Both the position numbers and the translations under genes were made by a program. Positions 59,139 to 64,000 of a stretch of 64,000 nucleotides of DNA are shown here, one piece after another. The stretch spans positions 8,244 through 72,243 of the forward strand of contig CAYWLR010000017.1 in assembly GCA_964459465.1 (NCBI GenBank). Reading direction: 5' to 3'. The stretch comes from CALAMC01 sp964459465. Its GTDB lineage: Bacteria > Zixibacteria > MSB-5A5 > GN15 > PGXB01. The stretch's first letter is position 1. Every line of letters begins with the position of its first letter. The notes beneath the pieces were generated by a model. The model was given only the letters and a program-made list of their open reading frames with translations. It ran no database searches and was not told the origin of the DNA.

Positions 59139-61055
59139 ATGAGCGGCGACAAGCAACATAGGACCGATAACGATTATCTTCAATCGCTCGGGTTCAAATG
59201 CGGGCTGGAAATCCACCAACAACTGAACACCAAGCGCAAGCTGTTCTGCCATTGCCCGGTCGGGTCATGTCGCGGACCGCACGACGCCGAACTTCTGCGC
59301 CATATGCGGCCGACACTGTCGGAACTGGGGGAATACGACGGCACCGCTTTGATGGAATTCAAAACCAAAAAAAACGTCATCTATCGGCTTTATCGCAATC
59401 TTACCTGCACCTACGAGATGGACGACACCCCCCCCTTCCTGGTCAACCAGGAAGCGGTCGATTTTGCCATCCATATTGCCCTGCATTTCAACTGCCGAAT
59501 CGTCGATGAGCTTCATGTCATCCGCAAACAATATCTCGACGGGTCTATTCCGACCGGTTTCCAAAGAACCATGATTATCGGCGTCGACGGCTGGGTACCC
59601 TATAAAGACAGCAAAATCACAATCACGCAGGTCAACCTCGAAGAAGAAGCCTGTCGGGAGATATCCGATATCGGTCATTTTATCACCTTCGCCACCGACC
59701 GTTTGTCCATCCCGCTGGTGGAAATAATTACTGACGCCCAGATGAAAAACCCCGATGAGGCCGCCGACGTCTGCCGCCTGCTGGGCAATTCCATGAAAAT
59801 CACAGGACTGGTGCGACGCGGCATCGGTACCGTCCGACAGGATGTCAACGTTTCCATAACTGGCGGCAAACGGGTCGAAATCAAGGGGGTCCACAAGGTC
59901 AACAATATTCGCCCCTTGACGGCCAGCGAAGCGCTCCGCCAGAAAGGGTTGCTGGAACTTCAAAAGATATTTCGCGACAGATTCCCGGACCCAAATGCTA
60001 TCAAATATACCGAAGCCGTTTTCACGGATATGTTTCGTGACAACAATGACGTCATCGGCCGCCGCCTGGAAAGCGACCGGCCCCTCAAAGTGGTCGGACT
60101 ACGACTGCCCGATATGGCGGACATAACCATTAAAGACCTCCAGCCGGGACGAAATTTCGCCTTTGAACTCTCCGGGAGGGTAAGGGTGATCGCTTGCATT
60201 GATACCATGCCCAATCTTCTTTTCTGGTCGCACGCCGGTCAGTATGATATCGCCATGGCCGATTGGGAGAAGGTCAAAACGCAGTTGCGCTGGGCCGATG
60301 GCGATGACATTGTCCTTGTCTGCGGGCCGTCCGAGGATGTCGTCACGGCCATAAATGAAATTAAAATTCGCATTGGCGAACTGGCCGAGGGTGTTGTGCA
60401 TGAAACCCGCCAGGATATCAAAGACGGCACCAGCGATTTTGAGCGAATTCTGCCCGGGCCCGATCGCATGTATCCCGACACCGATCACCCGCCGGTCAGG
60501 ATTACCGAGGAGCGTATAGAGAACATCCGACGCAATCTGGCCGAGCCACTCTGGGAAAAACAACAACGCTGGGCCGGACTGGGATTGCATAGAGAGCAGA
60601 TCAGCGCCCTGTCGCTGTCGCCATTTTCCGGGCTGTTCGACCGCCTGTGCACTGATGCTCAATTGGATAAATCGCGATATAAAAAGGCGGCGCAAATTTG
60701 CTCGGCAGTTATGGTGGCAATGCGACGCTCCGGATATAATCTTGCCAAGGGTAATCAGGACCTGCTCTTTGATGTCGTTAAAACGGCCCTGATTTCGGAC
60801 TGGCCACACTCCCGTCTTAAAAACGAGTTAATGTCATTGGCTCGCGGCGTAAAACCATCCGATACCATTGGCGCTCTGTCCGAACAAGCTGTGGATATTC
60901 TCTGGCAAAGCGCCAGTAAAGAATTCAACGGTCATGGTGACCTCTGCAATGATCAGAAATACCGTCGTTTCATGACCGGTAAAATTTTGAAGATCTGCCC
61001 ATCGGATACGCACCGGTGGCTGGGGCTAATCGAGACCAGATTCAATTCCTTATAA
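59139..61055 (+). CDS. gatE: Glu-tRNA(Gln) amidotransferase subunit E, archaeal type
   Basis: The ATG at 59139 is used; a TTG at 59127 is possible. The ~638-residue protein starts with the GatE signature GLEIHQQLNTKRKLFCHCP (the bacterial GatB would read GLEVHVQL), then IYRLYRNLTCTYEMDDTPPF. The GatB/E kinase domain covers ~1-280. An inserted GAD domain (~305-400, RRLESDRPLKVVGLRLPDMA, DTMPNLLFWSHAGQYDIAMA), known from archaeal GatE and bacterial AspRS, follows, then the YqeY-like tail. GatE works with GatD to make Gln-tRNA from Glu-tRNA. No gatD is in the window. Confidence 0.9.
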   Translation: MSGDKQHRTDNDYLQSLGFKCGLEIHQQLNTKRKLFCHCPVGSCRGPHDAELLRHMRPTLSELGEYDGTALMEFKTKKNVIYRLYRNLTCTYEMDDTPPFLVNQEAVDFAIHIALHFNCRIVDELHVIRKQYLDGSIPTGFQRTMIIGVDGWVPYKDSKITITQVNLEEEACREISDIGHFITFATDRLSIPLVEIITDAQMKNPDEAADVCRLLGNSMKITGLVRRGIGTVRQDVNVSITGGKRVEIKGVHKVNNIRPLTASEALRQKGLLELQKIFRDRFPDPNAIKYTEAVFTDMFRDNNDVIGRRLESDRPLKVVGLRLPDMADITIKDLQPGRNFAFELSGRVRVIACIDTMPNLLFWSHAGQYDIAMADWEKVKTQLRWADGDDIVLVCGPSEDVVTAINEIKIRIGELAEGVVHETRQDIKDGTSDFERILPGPDRMYPDTDHPPVRITEERIENIRRNLAEPLWEKQQRWAGLGLHREQISALSLSPFSGLFDRLCTDAQLDKSRYKKAAQICSAVMVAMRRSGYNLAKGNQDLLFDVVKTALISDWPHSRLKNELMSLARGVKPSDTIGALSEQAVDILWQSASKEFNGHGDLCNDQKYRRFMTGKILKICPSDTHRWLGLIETRFNSL

Positions 61056-61056
61056 A

Positions 61057-62262
61057 TTACTTCATGAACATCGCCGCGTAGGCTCGGGCCGATGAATCCG
61101 AAGAATATTTTTTTAGAGCTTTCCTGTATCCCTCTTCGGCCAGCCTGTCGCGCAAATTATCGTCGCGTATGAGGCGTTTTATCGCCTCCGCCAGACTCGC
61201 GGAATTATCGACCGGCACCAACAAACCGGTTTTTTCGTGTTCGATGATACCTGTGATTCCTCCTGAACTGGCTCCAATGACAGCGGTCCGGCAAAGCATG
61301 GCCTCGGTCAACGCCAGACCGAAACCCTCTTCATACGAATTCAGCACCACCATCCCGGCCCGATTATACACTTCGGCCAGTGCATCCTGCGACAAAGGTT
61401 CATTTATGCTAACGCGACCCAGCAAACCGGATTCCTCGATTTGGCGGTTGAGCCTGTCCAGCTCGGGTCCGGTGCCGTAGATTTCAAGTTTCACCGAGGG
61501 TATTTCCGTATATACCAGCCGCACGGCCTCGATCAAATATTTCAGCCGCTTTTGGACTGTCAGACGCGACGCGGCGACCACAAGGTTTGGGTCTTTTCTG
61601 ACTCGCTCGAGGGGGCGAAACAGCCTTTCGTCATTAGGCAAAGATATGACTTTTATTACCTTGCCCAAATCTTGATCCTTCAATGATAACCGTGATGCCA
61701 GATAGGTCGAGACCACCGTCCATCCCCGGCAATGCCGGATAAACGACTTGAAAAACGTCAGGGCAAAAGGAATTTTGGTCAAAAGGCGGATATCGGTACC
61801 ATGAGAACTTAAAAATATCTTAATTTTGCCGTCGAATTTCCGGAGCAGTTTCATCCCGACCAAACCGTTGGGAACAATCCAGTGTATATTGACTACGCCG
61901 ATATTATCATTTTCGATAACTTTCACGGCCTCGCGGAATGCCGAGCGAATAAACCTGAATAATTTGAAAACATTAAGCGGGTTATACAATAACTGGCGGT
62001 GCATATCGCCCCGGTAGGCGAATGTTTCGTCATCGTCATCGCCATAGCGGAAACGGTATATATTTATGCCGTCGATATTTTCGAACTCCGGCAGGCCCTG
62101 GTCATGGGGGGCCAAAACCGTTACATTCACACCGTACTCGCGCAATCGTCGGGCCAGAAGGTGCAGGAAGACCCCCGAAAAATCGCCATCATAGCGGATA
62201 TAGTTATGAGTAATAAACAGGACCTTCTGAGGGCCGTTATTATCGGGTTTGGCTTGTGGCAT
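61057..62262 (-). CDS. Glycosyltransferase family 4
   Basis: The 401-residue protein is a GT4 enzyme: KVLFITHNYIRYDGDFSGVF, VVNIHWIVPNGLVGMKLLRK, VVAASRLTVQKRLKYLIEAV and the donor site NSYEEGFGLALTEAMLCRTA with the ExxxxxxxE pattern. The donor and acceptor are not known. It is convergent with gatE, one base apart. The gene comes after the 52-residue membrane protein on the same strand. Confidence 0.88.
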   Translation of the reverse strand: MPQAKPDNNGPQKVLFITHNYIRYDGDFSGVFLHLLARRLREYGVNVTVLAPHDQGLPEFENIDGINIYRFRYGDDDDETFAYRGDMHRQLLYNPLNVFKLFRFIRSAFREAVKVIENDNIGVVNIHWIVPNGLVGMKLLRKFDGKIKIFLSSHGTDIRLLTKIPFALTFFKSFIRHCRGWTVVSTYLASRLSLKDQDLGKVIKVISLPNDERLFRPLERVRKDPNLVVAASRLTVQKRLKYLIEAVRLVYTEIPSVKLEIYGTGPELDRLNRQIEESGLLGRVSINEPLSQDALAEVYNRAGMVVLNSYEEGFGLALTEAMLCRTAVIGASSGGITGIIEHEKTGLLVPVDNSASLAEAIKRLIRDDNLRDRLAEEGYRKALKKYSSDSSARAYAAMFMK

Positions 62263-62320
62263 ATGCTAATTATATGCCGCAATATGGACTTGTCATTAAA
62301 AAATTGCCAATCTCAAAAAA

Positions 62321-62479
62321 TCAAACTTCAAAAAAGGTATGGCTGACCCATACCAGGATGATTATAAGAGCTATACCGAGAATAATGCTCCATAAAATCA
62401 GCTTTTTTTCAATTGGCAAAAGCGGCTCATGGGCCATCTTTTCCAATTCTTCGGTTATTTTCGGTTGTGATTGATCCAT
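62321..62479 (-). CDS. Small single-pass membrane protein, 52 residues
   Basis: The frame starts MDQSQPKITEELEKMAHEP after a GGGAGGAATGC ribosome site. It has one hydrophobic helix (LILWSIILGIALIIILVWV) near the C-terminus. It begins 12 bases after the stop of the YeiH-like gene, so it is probably made with it and may be an accessory part. I do not recognise a family. Confidence 0.6.
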   Translation of the reverse strand: MDQSQPKITEELEKMAHEPLLPIEKKLILWSIILGIALIIILVWVSHTFFEV

Positions 62480-62491
62480 GCATTCCTCCCT

Positions 62492-64000
62492 TTAGCCGAC
62501 AAGCGGCGGCTTAACGCCGTGGAAAAAGAGCCATGATATTACCAGCCCGATCCAGATGATAAATCCGAACAGGCAGATGACATAAACCAGCGCCAGTTTG
62601 CCAATCCCTTCTTCCCATAATTTTCTAAAATTGGAGACGACGCCGATGGTGAAAAAGGTCATAACAAAAAATATCCCCCGGAAGACATTGGCCTGTCCCA
62701 TCGCCTTTTTGGTCATCGGGACAAGGTCACTATAAAACACCGCCAGCAAGATGACGATAACAAATGTTGCCATGTAGCCAAGTATGAACTTGGGGAAACG
62801 CTGCCATATTTGCGAAGCGCCAACTTTTTCGCCGGCCGTCGGCTGAATCTTGACCGACCAGATCCACGCCAGAATAAAAGCCCAGACGGCGATAAAAACA
62901 TCGATAAAGACCTTCACTGTCGTGGTCGTGGCCATTATCCAGCCCGGTTGGTACTGAATGCCGTCTTTGGCCAGCGCCTTGGCCAGAATCAGTGATTCGG
63001 CGATAGCCCCGCTGGCCACCGCGGCGCCATCGGTTTTGACCGCCAGACCCATCCACGCTCCGGCCACCATCGGTTCATGATACAGAAAATTCTGGGCGAT
63101 AAACGGAAGCAGGACCAGTTCGACGACGGCGAATATCACAACCAGCGAGGAGACCATAATCGGGACAATCGGACGGGCTTTGATGGCGGAACCGGTGGCA
63201 ATGGCGGCTGAAACGCCGCAAATAGAAATACCGCTCGCCAGTGGAACCGACCATTCGCGGCTGAACTTGAAATATTTACGGGCAATAAAATAGACCAATG
63301 CCCAGTAAATCAAATAAGCTTCAACAATGGCACACAGCCCGCGAAACATGACCGACGTGGCCAGTCCGAGCTGCTCGGCGGCGGTAATGCCCAAAAAGCC
63401 GCCGAGGATAACAATGGCCGATTTGATATAAAGCTCCGGTCGGATCGCTTCTTCGATACGTTTGCCCACTCCGGGGAAGAAATTGCCGATGACCAGACCG
63501 ACCAGAAGAGCGATTATATAGCCGGCTTCCGAAGTTAGATTCAGCGACCAGGAAATCCCGAATTTATCCAGTTGATTGGGCGTGGCCGCGATAAAAGCAC
63601 ACCCGCCGAGAATCCAGCAAATATAACTTATAAAAAACACGGCTGTGAAACCCAGTGCAAAACGCCGGACGTTGAGTCTCATTAAGGCCGCCCCGATCGA
63701 AAGAACAATTAGCAGGAACAGAAAAGTAAAAAGCAGATAGACCAAACTCGGCAGCCCAACGCATGAGGCCGAGACCGGCTTAAGAGCGGTAGTAATATCG
63801 GTCCAGATGCCGGTCGTCACCGCCCAGCCAAGAATATCAATGCCTGCAAATTGTAATAAAGACAGTAAAAAAATAAACATGCCGATAATCAGGGCCAGCC
63901 AGTCTTCGCTTAAACCCGGCTTGGCGCCGTCCGGTTGGGAATCGGAAAGACATGGTCCGGGTTGTTTGGACAGTTTGGCGGCTTGGTTAAGGTGGATTCG
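62492..64000 (-). CDS. YeiH/UPF0324 putative sulfate exporter family protein, 5' end off window
   Basis: The visible ~502 residues span about 12-13 helices. The ATG at 63880 is internal by family comparison: the frame stays open to the right edge and reads GLSEDWLALIIGMFIFLLSL, matching the usual start region of these proteins. Conserved parts include NFFPGVGKRIEEAIRPELYI, KSAIVILGGFLGITAAEQL, GISICGVSAAIATGSAIKAR and AVKTDGAAVASGAIAESL. YeiH-family members are assigned only as putative anion (sulfate) exporters. A 52-residue membrane protein follows on the same strand. Confidence 0.85.
   Translation of the reverse strand, partial: RIHLNQAAKLSKQPGPCLSDSQPDGAKPGLSEDWLALIIGMFIFLLSLLQFAGIDILGWAVTTGIWTDITTALKPVSASCVGLPSLVYLLFTFLFLLIVLSIGAALMRLNVRRFALGFTAVFFISYICWILGGCAFIAATPNQLDKFGISWSLNLTSEAGYIIALLVGLVIGNFFPGVGKRIEEAIRPELYIKSAIVILGGFLGITAAEQLGLATSVMFRGLCAIVEAYLIYWALVYFIARKYFKFSREWSVPLASGISICGVSAAIATGSAIKARPIVPIMVSSLVVIFAVVELVLLPFIAQNFLYHEPMVAGAWMGLAVKTDGAAVASGAIAESLILAKALAKDGIQYQPGWIMATTTTVKVFIDVFIAVWAFILAWIWSVKIQPTAGEKVGASQIWQRFPKFILGYMATFVIVILLAVFYSDLVPMTKKAMGQANVFRGIFFVMTFFTIGVVSNFRKLWEEGIGKLALVYVICLFGFIIWIGLVISWLFFHGVKPPLVG

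Overview
The window looks like a scaffold piece from an uncultured Gram-negative bacterium. Evidence for an outer membrane is a lipid A operon with a fused lpxC-fabZ gene. A dockerin-tailed VCBS/PKD surface protein and a large secreted protein with a FlgD/T9SS-like C-terminal module fit an FCB-group-like candidate lineage such as Zixibacteria; that placement is inference. Nearly all genes are on the minus strand. A run of 100 Ns (32339-32438) marks an assembly gap inside a tandem repeat. Genes at both edges run off the window: lpxB at the left and a YeiH-type transporter at the right.

Layout. 1-3873: lipid A operon (lpxC-fabZ, lpxA, a Gfo/Idh oxidoreductase, lpxB) behind a clear sigma-70 promoter. 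3890-6614: a small regulator pair (RHH protein and sigma-region-4/zinc protein), a radical SAM enzyme, a small membrane protein and a CPBP protease. 6605-11594: two large exported repeat proteins. 11953-17390: an HDOD signalling protein, an RNase H-fold nuclease with TPRs, a HEAT protein and a secreted Asp/Gly-repeat protein. 17470-20817: GT4 and DUF2723 glycosyltransferases. 21391-24102: two type IV pilins, each behind a -24/-12 promoter, and a sigma-54 response regulator. 24489-27643 (plus strand): DUF169, UroD-like, a small membrane protein, a BlaI-type repressor and a zinc-ribbon membrane protein.

27644-40400 is a propionate/branched-acyl-CoA locus: methylmalonyl-CoA epimerase, two different acyl-CoA mutase large subunits, one B12-binding small subunit, biotin carboxylase, biotin carrier, carboxyltransferase, acyl-CoA dehydrogenase, a metallo-beta-lactamase-fold hydrolase and the MeaB chaperone. 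Together they would interconvert propionyl-CoA, methylmalonyl-CoA and succinyl-CoA, and probably butyryl-CoA and isobutyryl-CoA. A RAYT-type transposase with REP-like palindromes has landed in the middle of this gene string. 40408-46242 is housekeeping: recJ, RNase P RNA, guaB, a zinc-ribbon coiled-coil protein, two tRNAs with their own promoter and terminator, and a TGS GTPase.

46303-57495 is a surface polysaccharide cluster of Wzx/Wzy type (GT4, O-antigen ligase/polymerase, flippase, aminotransferase, acyltransferase, chain-length protein, export protein, GT2, large membrane protein). 57614-64000 holds a histone-H1-like SWIB protein, a cytidylate-kinase-like protein, an archaeal-type GatE, another GT4, a 52-residue membrane protein and the partial transporter. 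The most notable items are the GatE gene in a bacterial setting, the pair of mutases with different active-site signatures, the RAYT/REP insertion, the repeat-rich secreted proteins, and the HDOD protein with a degenerate kinase dimerisation domain.
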